Shown here piece after piece: positions 45,512 to 55,922 of a stretch of 64,000 nucleotides of DNA. The position numbers were made by a program, and so were the translations under genes. Position 1 is the first letter of the stretch; every line of letters begins with the position of its first letter. The notes below the pieces were generated by a model. That model worked only from the letters and a program-made list of their open reading frames with translations. It ran no database searches and was not told where the DNA came from. This DNA comes from Aureobasidium sp. EXF-3400 (Eukaryota; Ascomycota; Dothideomycetes; Dothideales; Saccotheciaceae): positions 1-64,000 of the forward strand of contig SWBL01000273.1 in the NCBI GenBank assembly GCA_024195585.1. Reading direction: 5' to 3'.

Positions 45512-47155
45512 TTAGATTGCCACAGTACCCACTGCTACGATGACAGCGGCACAGAGAACCCAGAAGCCATAAGCCTCGAGACTTGCCATACTAGTAGCCG
45601 CATTCTCGGCGCGACGTACATGAGGACGGCCTCTGTGGCGAGACGGGCTGCGGTTGCTCGATGGGTCGGGGGTTCCAGCACCGGTAGGTGTTGGGTAGGA
45701 CTCAGTGCCTGTAGCATAGCCTATAGTGCTGGTAGCAGTCGACAATTCATAGACCTTCGAAACCGGCATTCGCCCTTCAGCCTCGGCCATTTGAGTTTCA
45801 GCTCTGAGGTTCTTCGCGGCTTTCTTCAGTCCCTCTGGACCAGCTTCGACCTGAACCACATTTGACGAATTCGCCCCGAGGTTTGCCTGAGCCAGCGAAA
45901 TCTGACCATTGTCCAAGTCAAAAATCCAGTATCCGGCTCGCATAACGGAGCTGGATGTGAGCAAATCATTAACACTGTCCGATGGTAAGACTCTTAGAAA
46001 GCATAACGGTTGACCGGTGCCGTCAATAGCTGCGCTGCCGTCCTTTTCTGTCACTGGAGAGAACAGATCAGCTAGCTCGAGGCGCAACCTTGCAGTGTTA
46101 CTTCCATTACCAGCGAATGTGATCTCGAAGTAAGTGGTGTTGGCGATACCGCGAGCCACTTCACTGCAAGGTCTGACGCGATGCCTAGAAGAAACCTCAG
46201 CCCAGACTCCCTTCGGAGGCTCACCTCCCGCATATTTGAGGACCTCTTGATACGCGCTCGTGGGGATCCACCAATCGGGGGTTCCAGTGTCTATCGAAGT
46301 CTCGTACCTACTTTCGTTGGTAGAGCGGAGAATTGTCTGACTTGGTTCGTTAAAGGGTTGCATCTTGATCTCTTCGAGATACAAGTTGAAGTCGTCGACC
46401 TTTCCGGTATAGCGCGCAGGCAACAAGTTCAGTGTGGTTAATGGGCCCTTGTACTTGTCTGTATCAACTCCACCAAACAGTATCGAACCGTATCTATCCA
46501 GGGTATTCATATAAATACTGTAGAGGCGTGAAGGAATGGCACCGGCTTGGACAAGTCCTTCAAGAAAGGTTGGGGGCATATCCTTCTTACGTTTCCTGTC
46601 ACTCATATTGGACGAATAGCCAAGACCCATGAGACCTGTATGGGGCGTAATGGATTCTTTCAGTCTATGGGCAAGTCCGAAAGGGAGTTTTGAAATCACC
46701 AGGTCGTCTACGGAACATGTTAGCAGATGCTCATGAGATAGCACGGATCGGCGCTTGGCCTCGAAAGGTTTTTGCATACTCATCTGAACTACGTCTCTAG
46801 CGTAGTCACCTTTGAACCAAGTGCGGCCCATCATAAAAGATGTTTTGAAGGCTCCGGGGTCGGTTTTCTCATAAGTTGAGGATTTGGAGAGATCGAAGGT
46901 GCCGCCATGACAGCCAGAGGCCTCGCAGAAGGACGCATTGGAAGCAAAGATAATAGTGTTCGAGCTACCGGTATCAATAAATACCGTCTGCAATTGTCCC
47001 GGAGTGCCAACGGTGAAATTGACATAGTACTCGAAGCCGTCCAGATTACCAACGCTACTCATCAAGGCAAGCTCGATAGTTTTTGGATCTGATTTTGCTG
47101 CTCTTGCGCAACACAATAGCAGAGGAAGAGATGAGAGAGTCCCTGAGAGCTTCAT
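45512..47155 (-). CDS. Secreted, probably GPI-anchored aspartic protease (yapsin-like)
   Basis: Exons 47155..46780 and 46707..45512 give 523 aa. A signal peptide (MKLSGTLSSLPLLLCCARA) leads to a pepsin fold. The catalytic aspartates are Asp61 in TVFIDTGSSNTIIFASN and Asp265 in ETSIDTGTPDWWIP; other landmarks are GLMGLGYSS and GSILFGGVDTDKYKGPL. The C-terminus has a Ser/Pro/Thr-rich stalk, then SMASLEAYGFWVLCAAVIVA as a terminal hydrophobic segment, the layout of a GPI signal or membrane anchor. The 72-nt stretch 46779-46708 is stop-free and a multiple of three. I call it an intron: it has GTATGC, an internal CTAAC and TAG, and its removal restores VVQMNDLVISKLPFGLA. Retaining it would insert 24 unrelated residues. 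No clear propeptide dibasic site is seen. Confidence 0.88.
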   Translation of the reverse strand: MKLSGTLSSLPLLLCCARAAKSDPKTIELALMSSVGNLDGFEYYVNFTVGTPGQLQTVFIDTGSSNTIIFASNASFCEASGCHGGTFDLSKSSTYEKTDPGAFKTSFMMGRTWFKGDYARDVVQMSMQKPFEAKRRSVLSHEHLLTCSVDDLVISKLPFGLAHRLKESITPHTGLMGLGYSSNMSDRKRKKDMPPTFLEGLVQAGAIPSRLYSIYMNTLDRYGSILFGGVDTDKYKGPLTTLNLLPARYTGKVDDFNLYLEEIKMQPFNEPSQTILRSTNESRYETSIDTGTPDWWIPTSAYQEVLKYAGGEPPKGVWAEVSSRHRVRPCSEVARGIANTTYFEITFAGNGSNTARLRLELADLFSPVTEKDGSAAIDGTGQPLCFLRVLPSDSVNDLLTSSSVMRAGYWIFDLDNGQISLAQANLGANSSNVVQVEAGPEGLKKAAKNLRAETQMAEAEGRMPVSKVYELSTATSTIGYATGTESYPTPTGAGTPDPSSNRSPSRHRGRPHVRRAENAATSMASLEAYGFWVLCAAVIVAVGTVAI

Positions 47156-47641
47156 GATTGTTGGTGGAGAAAGTTTTTGATGTAGGCCAGTTTAGTTCAG
47201 TATACTTGAAAGGGTTTTGGAGGGAAGATGCCAAAGAATAGAATATATACTGAGATGTGATCTGGATATTACTCATCGTGCAAACGAACGAATGGTCATT
47301 GAACTCACCATGTTGAGTCACAAGGGTGAAAACTCGGGTGTGATATGTCGGGCTTCCTCCCAATTTGAGGTCATTACCAAGAAGGCGGCTACCGTAATAT
47401 TTGGATTCTTGCAGAAGAAGTAAAATGTGCTCGGTGTGTCGAAAATATCAAATTACCGCAAAAGGTCTCTTCCTAGGCATCCATATGGAGATGGCCATCA
47501 TCGCAGGATTGAAGGAACAGCGAGAGGTGAAAAGTAGTCACATATCCTCAGCACCAGGACATATTTTAGGACCAGTACAATGAGCATGTAGATTCAAACA
47601 GGCTACCTAGCTTCTCAGACTTCATATGCAGCCTGGCGATA
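47156..47641. other. Intergenic, protease promoter
   Basis: Both neighbours read leftward; this holds the protease promoter and the MFS gene's 3' UTR. No gene is seen. Confidence 0.45.
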
Positions 47642-49022
47642 TCACGCTTGTGAAGGCTTACGGAGACCACCGAACGCAAGTGCGGCAACTCCAAGCATGC
47701 CTGTAGCTCCAACGGCATACGCAACATCACGACCAGCCCACCAGTACAAAGAGCAAAACGAGAGGGGACCCAAGGTGCGGCCGATTTGGCCAAATGATCT
47801 GTGGTTTCCAAGCTTGTTGCCGCGTTCGGAAGCACTAGCTTCAAAACTGCTCAGACTGTTGAGACCAGTCACGACAGTGGCGCTGGTTACAGCGAGGAGG
47901 GCAGCAGCACCGTAAAGCTGGGCCTGGGTTGTAAGCCGAGCGAGGAGGATGAAAGCAAACAGGCATGATACAACGCCCAGCTGTACGACGCGAAGAGGAT
48001 GCATACGGCGGGTCACGGTGCCCTGAAGGACGGAAGCGATGATACCAATGAAGCCGAGGAGACGTCCGGTGTCTTTGCTACCATAGTTGAAGAGATCGTA
48101 GGTCATGAATGGCAGGGAGAACTCCATTCCGCTGAAGAAGAGTATGAAAGCCAGGTGGGTGAAGTTGAGTAGAGCGTGCGAATTTGTGCGTTGAGTGATG
48201 GGCTTTTTGGGATCATATGTTTTCTCTTCCTTGTGGGAATTGGAGGTGACAATATGCGTCTCGGGCAGGTAAAAGTAGAGGTACAGAGTCTCGCTAACGA
48301 TGAGGAAGAGCGAGAAGCCAGCAGCGGTAGCGAAGGGGTTGCTCTGGACGATGGTGACGTTGGACAGGGCAGCACCCAGAGCAGGACCGAAAGTAAATGC
48401 AATGCTGAAGCAAGCGCCAACCAGAGCCATGGTGGCACCGCGCTGCTTGTCGTCGCTGATGTCGGTAGCAATGGCCATGGCCAATTGGACGTTGCCCTCG
48501 CTCAGGCCGCCAACGACGCGACTGGCGAGAAAGGTGCGGAAGTCTGTGGCGGCGACCCAGAGAGCAACACTGAGGATGTTACCGACCATGCTCCATAGCA
48601 AGGCAGTGCGACGACCGTAACGATCCGACAGACGGCCAATGACGGGTGAGGCGATGGCCTGGCAGAAGGAAAAGAGCGAGCCCAGTGCACCTCCCAACAG
48701 GACGATGTCGTAGCGATCGTTGATTGGTTTGGCAAAAGTGTTCTTGTATGCATTGAGGAGGCCCAGGACGCGGGAGAGGAGGGTCGGACTCGAGGACAGA
48801 GACGTGGTTGAGGCATCGACGGCGCGGTAGAACTCGAGGAGCTTGGGGAACAGCGGGAGAATGAAGGTGAAGGAGATCTGGAGGAGGTACGACGGTCAGA
48901 GGGGTGCTGGCAGATGGGCAATGGTCGACGCGACTTACCAGATCAAGCAGAAGCGAGATGAAGAGCACCTTGAGCACCTGCTTGCGTCTCTCGGGCGTGA
49001 CTGCCACAGCTGCTTGCGCCAT
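47642..49022 (-). CDS. Major facilitator superfamily transporter (DHA1-like)
   Basis: Exons 49022..48939 and 48877..47642 give 439 aa with twelve predicted spans. The first exon carries MAQAAVAVTPERRKQVLKVL and starts span 1, completed after the intron by ISFTFILPLFPKLLEFYRA. The MFS signature between spans 2 and 3 is SPVIGRLSDRYGRRTALLWS; later landmarks are ASRVVGGLSEGNVQLAMAIA and FGQIGRTLGPLSF. The pattern, with a long periplasmic-side loop after span 1, resembles the MFSD10/tetracycline-resistance-like group. The substrate is unknown, and these names do not show drug efflux here. The frame stays open upstream of 49022 but without an ATG, so this start is used. Confidence 0.85.
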
Positions 49023-49382
49023 GCTGAAGATATCGAGGCTGGAGCTTGCTTTGCCGCGATTGAAGAAGCTCGCACTGGTGTATGAGTGGTTGCGCACGTT
49101 TTGCTCGGCTTGTTGTTCTTCTGTTGTTGTCTGAGAAGAGATGCATGCCACAGGAGGTGGATATGTGTAGGCTTTCAGTCCATTGACAAATAAAGCGTGC
49201 TTACTCGACTAGCTGTTGAGAACCATCATGATCGACATGCCACAATGCAGCCACGCCTCGGTCCATGTAGATCAATCAGCTCCGTGCTCATCATCTGTCT
49301 CACTGTCTCCTGTCATATATTATGCTTGCATTATCAATTATCAAGGGCTGCCATGACTACTTTACTGCTCTGTCTGGTCTGA
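49023..49382. other. Intergenic, MFS promoter
   Basis: This is the promoter and 5' UTR of the MFS gene plus the 3' UTR of RAD14. No other feature is seen. Confidence 0.45.
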
Positions 49383-50563
49383 TCAAAACTCCAGCTCCTC
49401 AACCTCCATGCCACACTCGACACACGTCTTGACGGTTGCTCCACTCTCTGGCTTCTCGACTGCTCGACCCCATTCATGTTCGTGCTTTGAGCCCCAAAGC
49501 TTGTCTCCAAACTTTCCTCCCTCGACCCCCGCCTTTTGGCGCTTGTATGCATCCACCCGCGTTCTCCTTTTCAGGTCATTCAACTTGCTCTTGAATTTGG
49601 CCTCCTTTCTTCGCTTGGCCTCGGCCTGCCTCTTTTCAAACTCCTCATCGAGTGCTTCCGCGCTGCCCCATTTCTTTTCCGAAAACGCATACTCTTCTAC
49701 CTGGTATCGCAGATATAACATCATGTTGTTCCATGTTGACTTGTGCGGATTCGCCTTCTCCATCCGTGGTAGTAGTTGCTCATCTTTGAGTTCCGGATCC
49801 GTGAGGAGATAGTCTTCTCGTGCTTCAGTCTTGGTGAGCAAGCTGTACTTGTCAGGGAACTTTTCCTGGCACGCTTTGCACACTTGACACCCAAACACAT
49901 CGTCCCACTTCCAGTCAATCTCCAAAGTGCCGCACTCTCTGCATTTCTTCTGCTCCTTCGCCGCGCCCAGAGCACTGAGCCCTGGCTCATAGGGACCAGC
50001 TCTTTCGTTCTTCAGCTTCTTAATCAACTGCGCCTTTTCCCATTCCTTTAACGTCATGTTGGCAGGCTTCTGCTCTTGATTCGGCGTATGTAGTGCTCTG
50101 TTGTGTGGATCGTCTTCGGCTGATAAGAATCCACCCTTGGTATCCGTCATCTTACTGAAGTCATATTCGACAAACTTTTGGAACTTTTTGGCTGCTTCAA
50201 TGCCTGAATCGCGCGCCGGTTTGCTGAAGCCATCTTTGTCGCTAGAAGGTGTCTGCCGAGCGTCGCGTTGGTTTGGTTGTACTGAAGTTCCAGATAGAGC
50301 AGTGTGCGGTCGTTTTTGTCCGGCGATGAACCCCGAGGGCGTGCGGTTTGCCGGTGCTTCTTGACTCGATGCAAGCTGCTGTGATCGTAAAGCTTTCGCT
50401 CTCAGGCGCGCTTCTTCCTGTTATAATCTCAGCATCTTACATTGTTTCGGATAATCGGTCTCGATACCATGCGTCGAATCTTTTCTGGTGTCATCGGTGA
50501 GCGTGGTATAGAGCCTGGTCGGGCTGTTCTCGGTGGCGTCGCCGCCCTTTCTGAGTCGACCAT
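49383..50563 (-). CDS. RAD14: Rad14/XPA nucleotide-excision-repair protein
   Basis: Exons 50563..50468 and 50417..49383 give 376 aa. Rad14 verifies bulky DNA lesions and helps assemble the TFIIH/Rad1-Rad10 incision complex. The N-terminus is disordered (TPPRTARPGSIPRSPMTPEK), then a basic helix spans the splice junction (IRRMEEARLRAKALRSQQ). The XPA core begins near residue 165. The zinc finger is Cys191/Cys194 (KKCRECGTLEID) and Cys212/Cys215 (CQVCKACQEKFPDKY). The XPA C-terminal domain follows with ANPHKSTWNNMMLYLRYQVE and EEFEKRQAEAKRRKEAKFKS. A final CVECGMEVEELEF adds a CxxC pair commonly seen in fungal Rad14. The donor is GTATCG. Confidence 0.94.
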
Positions 50564-50975
50564 GTTGAATTCGACCAGTCAAGTGTTGAGGTACGCGAGT
50601 GAAAGTCAAGCAAGATAAAGCGATCGGCTTGGCTTGTATCTGATGGCGGGAAGAAAGAAGTGAATGGGTGTTGGGTGTGAACGGTGTCGAGGCGACAATT
50701 CCAGCTAGCAATGACATCAGTCGTGACAAAGAACAGGGTCATCCCCGCGACTATTCTATATGCATAGTTTAGACATTGAAACATGAATATACCTTTTGTA
50801 CTCTCTCGGGATAGAATGCTGGTTACCTATCTCTTGTGCAGTCACCTGTGGATAGTCTAGATGTTCTCCGCACTTGGATTGTAACATAGTTTTAGCATAC
50901 AATCTCATTGTCACGACTCTGGTACTTCCAGCCACACAAAGCAAGAAGCAAGAGATGGTGATGATGCGGAACCCT
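50564..50975. other. Intergenic, RAD14 promoter
   Basis: Tandem leftward genes; this contains the RAD14 promoter and the epoxide hydrolase 3' UTR. No gene is seen. Confidence 0.45.
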
Positions 50976-52196
50976 TCACAATACACTCTTGGCCTCGAAG
51001 ACTACCTCAACAAGCCAGTCTCGCACGATCTTGTTTACTTCTTCAGGGGTTTGTGTCAGGGCCCAATGACCAGCTTCTACTTCCCTCCTTCTCAGGTTCG
51101 GGATAAATACTCCCATGCCTTTGGACATTTCGGGTGTCAATACTAAATCATGCCTACCAGAGATAAACAATACTGGTTGCTTGACCATCTTCGTACCCAG
51201 CCTGGAATTGTTAGTACTTAGGTTGCTCGATGCTTCTGGCGTTACTCACTTCAGGTCATCTTCGAAGTTGATACGGCGTGTTCGATACCAGTTCAAAGGT
51301 CCATGTAGCCCATGGCGCAGGTACTCTCTGGTATAGTAATCAAGTTCCTGCAGAATCGAGTCAATACCGATTTGCGAGTTGGTTTCACATGAACATACCT
51401 CTCCATCAAGCGAAGGTGCGATACCGATCGTCTCCAATCCAACAAGGTCAATACCGGTTTCTGGTCGAAAGCAAGGTGTTCCCTGCTCAGACTTCCCACC
51501 GTACAGAGCTCTCAGGAAGTTCCTGATCTGATCGTATGATTTCACGGTGGCCTCCAACTCTGGTCCTGCGAGCTGGATTTGATACCCGAACTGAGGCAAC
51601 GGCCCGTTCACCATCTCAGCTAGAGAGATGAAATGTTTAGTAGGAGCAGCGTATGGTGTGCAAACAGAAAAGACATGAGTGACAAGCTCTGGGTACCATT
51701 GTGCGGTTCGATACACTACGAAGCCGCCCCAGTCATGGCCACCCAGAATGATTTTCGGGGCGTCCAGTTGCTTGGCCAGTTCCAGAATGTCATCAGCAGC
51801 TCTCTTGATAGAGTAGAGGCACAAATCGGCAGGCGGTGAGCGTGGAGCATCCTGTTACACAGATATTTAGTTGTCGAAAGGCAAGAGATCCATCTCGCTC
51901 GACTCACGGTCCTACCATATCCCATCATATCGGGAACGATGACCCGCATGTTTTGCTGGATGAGGAACGGTATCTGACATCGCCAGCCATACGATAGATC
52001 CGGCCACCCATGGATGAGAAAGATGGTAGCCTTAAATTTTCCATGTTTCGGGACGCCATGTATGTAGTCTGTGTGGGTCAACGAGACTCATGAAGGCTCG
52101 ATGCAGAGGCAGGCACGTACGGTACGTTTGTCCGTTTAGAACAGCTTCCCGATGAGACACACGACTATCGTCAGGGGTGATTTTGTCGACCAGCAT
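50976..52196 (-). CDS. Soluble epoxide hydrolase (alpha/beta hydrolase)
   Basis: Five exons, 52196..52121, 52068..51908, 51851..51399, 51347..51250 and 51201..50976, give 337 aa. It adds water to epoxides through an ester intermediate. Motifs are HGWP oxyanion loop in TIFLIHGWPDLSYGW, PDMMGYGRTDAPRSP, nucleophile Asp119 in ILGGHDWGGFVVYRT, acid Asp281 in LFISGRHDLVL and base His308 in EAGHWALTQTPEEV. Cap tyrosines are likely in YYTREYLRHG. No signal peptide, so it is probably cytosolic. The 51-nt fourth-exon-proximal intron (GTATGT...CTGCAG) is stop-free in frame; splicing restores DGEELDYYTREY. Fungal relatives act in detoxification or oxylipin turnover; the substrate is unknown. Confidence 0.9.
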
Positions 52197-52817
52197 GATT
52201 GTATGTTGATGACAAGGAGGGATATCAGACAGCTACCTATGTCGTTACTATCGGCCCCTCGACCCTTGGATGCTCATCGCTCGACCTCGGTCTGTAGCAG
52301 TGTGCGGGGTGCCTCGGACAGACTTCTTGCTGGAAACTGCCTTGAGCAAGTATACTGTTGTAAGACCTCAGGTGAGGCTGTTCGAATCAATCACTGGCCG
52401 GGTACCTAATGGAGAGATGATGCTCTGGAGCTTCACCAGATTTTGAAAGCTACGAGCCAAGCCAAACAATTGCTGAGCAATACGCGGAAGTGTCTCTCAG
52501 CTTTCATATGTACTTGACCAGACATTGACATAGACTCTACGTGCAGTATATACAGGTCTAGAGACGCGTGTGAGTCTCGTGTCAGTAGGTCGACACAGTA
52601 GAGGCAAGCAAGAACGAAGCGTGGCGTTACGATACTGACTCGCCTAATCGGGCTAGACGCGGAAGTGTCAATAGCGGGGAAATGGTAGAAGTTAACCTGG
52701 TAGAAGTTAACCTGGTAGAAGTTAACCTGACGGTCGCCAGATGCGATGGTGATTTTGCTCTGGTGAAGGGCACAAGCTACCAGTTGAACGAGTATCTTGA
52801 GATACACAGCCTTCAAT
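52197..52817. promoter_or_regulatory. Divergent promoter, epoxide hydrolase / zinc-cluster factor
   Basis: 621 bp lie between start codons. It carries the 15-bp GTTAAC repeat, 90 bp before the transcription-factor ATG. Confidence 0.5.
52684..52728. repeat. 15-bp perfect tandem repeat, three copies
   Basis: GGTAGAAGTTAACCT is repeated three times without change at 52684, 52699 and 52714. Each unit contains the palindrome GTTAAC. It sits 89 bp upstream of the ATG at 52818. Confidence 0.95.
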
Positions 52818-54522
52818 ATGAACACGTCAACAGCGCCGACGACTGGACAGTCGCAACAACAGCCCAGGGCGCGGCGACCGCATCGGCCTCGCAAGGACTA
52901 CACCAATTTGGACACGGTATTCGAGTCGCTCGACGACCTCAAAACCGCCCTACGCCAGTACATGGACAATGCCACCACCCCCGACGCCCTCCCGCAATAT
53001 GTCTCGTGTGCCATGACCTTGTCCACCAACGCCGCTCTGCCTCTCAAGACTCCCACTGATACCCCTCGACCCCGCCGTCGTCCCAGCTATGTGCCCTTTG
53101 ATGGTTTTGGTGACGAGCTAGATCTAGGCGGCCATGACGTCGGCTCCATCATCGACGAACAGCACCAACAAGAACAGGAGCAGGAGCAAGAGCAAGAGCA
53201 AGAGCAGCTGGAATACAAGACGGTGCTAGAGCTGGTAAACATCGACCAGCTCAAGCAGCGACAAATATGGCAGCGTGCTGCGGCCAAGGGCATCGTCCAG
53301 CAGATTCAGCACCTTGATGGCTTCAAGTACTGCTTCAACAATAATTGGTCTAGTAAAGACGACAACGGCTATCGCTACTCCTACACCTGTCTCGACTCGT
53401 TGGAGAACAAAGACAGACACGCCAACGGCTTCCGTGCCACCAATGCCGCAACCCGACGTCCTGGTGCTAACACTCGCGGTGTTCGCAAGCCCACTTACGA
53501 CTGCAAGGGCCAGATTGCCGTCAAGTTCTCCGCCATGCGACAGTCTGTCGAAGTTGTCTACAAGCATCACGCTATTCACAAGACAGTTGCCGAGAGACGT
53601 CCACCCCCACGCAAAGATTCAAAGCGCAAGTCCGTTACGCAGCAATCTGTCTCGGAAACCACCCCTGATGCGAGTCTGCTGTCTTTCGCAGACCAGGATA
53701 CCCACGAAAACTCCTTCATCCTCCACGAAGTCGACCACTCGGCCTTCCAGCCCTACCCTGATCCTGTAGAGCCTCCTGTCACGAAAAAGCCCTCTCGTAA
53801 GACTAAAGATAGCATCAACCAGCCACGCTTGAAGCGTCAGAAGTTACAGCCTGTCCAATCAGCAGAGCAAACAGAACGTCCCTTGTCGCTGGTTGAGATA
53901 CTTCAACAGTCAATGCCTCCGTCCGACGTATCCACTGTCAACCACCAGCCGAGTCCCAATCAATCGCCGTCACCGCCTCCAGCTCCGCCGCTCTGGCAGA
54001 CTCCGCCCTCGGCTCCCGTCACCGCCTCGTCCAACACTCTTTCTGGAAACTATCTTCCCATAGCAAGTCGTCCGAGCTTCAACCAGTCTTACCAGCAACC
54101 ACAACCGCCTGATGTTGGTCGCTTCTCCAAGCTTGCTGTTCCCTGTTTCAAGTGCAAGGCCGCGCATACCCAGGTACGTCCCTTGACTTCTTGTATTTGA
54201 CCTCAAAGCTCATAGCCAGCAAAAGTGTGATGGTCTGCAACCTGTCTGTAACTCATGCCAGCTACGAGGTACGGTCTGCAACTATCCTTCGATTCTCAGA
54301 TTCGATAAGGCGCCCGTTCCAGATTCCCGCTGGATTCAAGGTATGTCAGAGCTTTCTGATCTACGATCTATTGTTGACGTGATTCAAGTGCAACCTACGC
54401 AGAATGGGCGTGGTGTGTTTCGCGTGAACCAGACCTCTCTGCCAAATAATACGTCGACTGTTCCTACTCAGGATATGTTTCCTGCTGTTGGTCAACAAGC
54501 TTCATGGTACCCCCAGTCCTGA
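52818..54522 (+). CDS. Putative transcription factor: GCM/WRKY-like zinc domain plus C-terminal zinc cluster
   Basis: Exons 52818..54173 and 54220..54522 give 552 aa. The N-terminus is disordered, with a run of Glu-Gln dipeptides near residues 117-130. Residues about 172-257 form a compact domain: FNNNWSSKDDNGYRYSYTC, then YDCKGQIAVKFS, then VVYKHHAIHKTV. The C..C..H..H order is that of the WRKY-GCM1/FLYWCH zinc superfamily. A long Pro/Ser/Gln-rich linker follows. From Cys443, PCFKCKAAHTQ joins across the intron to QKCDGLQPVCNSCQLRGTVC, a Zn2Cys6-type fungal cluster at the C-terminal side rather than the usual N-terminal one. The first loop has eight residues between Cys2 and Cys3 instead of six. 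The last 75 residues are polar. Target genes are unknown. Confidence 0.8.
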
Positions 54523-55922
54523 TGATTCTTTTCGAAAGACTCGGTCACGTATCGTGGCCCTCCGTTACATTGTTGTACCCCCTTTTTAGCATGTTAAGAT
54601 ACCCCTTATGAAACGTTTCTTTCTGTCTTGCATCTTTGATTTCGCGACAATGTTTCGATTGTAGAACATGTGTAGCAACATCGATTGCAGTGCAGTGCGT
54701 CAGTTGGTTGCCTTGAGCTAATCGCATTAGAAGCACAACGAAATCTCAGGCTGAAAACTTCACCTTCATGATAATGGTTCAAAGGAGAAGATCCAATTGG
54801 CGAGGCCTCGTCAGAACAACCATGAGCGTCACCAAAGTTCTCACGCTATACAACACAACACGCCATTGCAACGATGCTTTAAGATACAGGAATCATCATT
54901 CTTGGTGGCCATGGCCCAGAAAACAAACCGTACATTACGACAAGCTCCGAGGAACTGTTGAACTGAAGGCAAGGCTGGACAACCAAGATGACCGCGAACA
55001 TCATTTCTCGAGCTCTATCCTGGACATGCAACTTCAACCATATCACAAGCATTGGGTGATGCAGGCTCTTGTAAACATGGGCTCTGGTGGAAATTTTTCT
55101 TTGCTAGGAGGCCAGTGCAGAGTACCAGATCCATGGCAGATCGAGCTCTCAATCTTTCGGATGTATCTCCAAGTAGCAGTCAGGAGACATCGTTGGGTTG
55201 TATCAAGTCCAGAGAGAGCTGCCATCTACATGCTCTATCTAGATCATTGCACCGAGTTTACGCATCGCATCTATGACCGGCCATACGACGGCGCACTGAA
55301 GGTCCTTGGAGCCATTGCTTCACACCACAGATACATCTACAGAACCCAACATTTTTCACTCAGACGCAGCTGCAACAACTCAGAAACATGTCATAAAAGG
55401 CGGATGTGTTCACAGGCAGACAGGATATCCTGCTTTGGGCTCATGGGAAAGTCATCAATGAGGGAAGCTCACGCACTTACCCCTGAAAGCGTATAAACAT
55501 GATTTCGTTGGGTCGCTGTTCGGTGAGAGTCCTAAGCATTTGTTCCTGGTGTTCTCGATGGAAGCCACTACTCAGGGGCAAGCTCTCACGCGTCGGCGAG
55601 GACGCGAAGCTGTTGGTTGGCGTCGAGGGAAAGAACCCTCAGGCAGCAGCCCAGCAGAACTTCACGCCAGTCCCAACACAACGCCGTCGACGAGCGTCGA
55701 GGGAAAGAGCGGCTTCCCTGTCTGCAGCTGTTTAAAAGCCCCTCTTCTCTTCGCCGTCCTCCATCTTCCTCTTCCACCACGACATTACCCAGCACAACTC
55801 TGTCCGCATCACCCATCTTCTCTTGTTTGTTTGCTCCATCGCACCATCAGGCTGCACCACCAGCTCATCAACATCTTCATCTCTGAGCACGCCGCTCTCC
55901 TCACAACAACGCTTCAGCCAAA
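54523..55922. other. 1.4-kb intergenic region with one long open frame
   Basis: It contains the uncertain 242-codon frame listed separately, then a C/T-rich stretch (55730-55900) that is the likely promoter and 5' UTR of the next secreted-protein gene. Confidence 0.45.
54768..55496 (+). CDS. Uncertain 242-codon open frame
   Basis: An ATG at 54768 opens 242 codons. The product is rich in His, Arg, Trp and Tyr (for example YRNHHSWWPWPRKQ and VAVRRHRWVVSSPERAA), with no domain, signal peptide or membrane span that I recognise. Length is the main argument: so long a frame outside a known gene is unlikely by chance. The composition is odd for a real protein and no neighbour supports it. It could be a young gene, the remains of one, or chance. 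Confidence 0.25.
   Translation: MIMVQRRRSNWRGLVRTTMSVTKVLTLYNTTRHCNDALRYRNHHSWWPWPRKQTVHYDKLRGTVELKARLDNQDDREHHFSSSILDMQLQPYHKHWVMQALVNMGSGGNFSLLGGQCRVPDPWQIELSIFRMYLQVAVRRHRWVVSSPERAAIYMLYLDHCTEFTHRIYDRPYDGALKVLGAIASHHRYIYRTQHFSLRRSCNNSETCHKRRMCSQADRISCFGLMGKSSMREAHALTPESV

Noticed and set aside
52430..52894. 153-codon minus-strand frame across the triple GTTAAC repeat
   Set aside because: Its repeated VNFYQ text is just the translated 15-bp repeat. No start context or domain, and it runs into the transcription-factor first exon.
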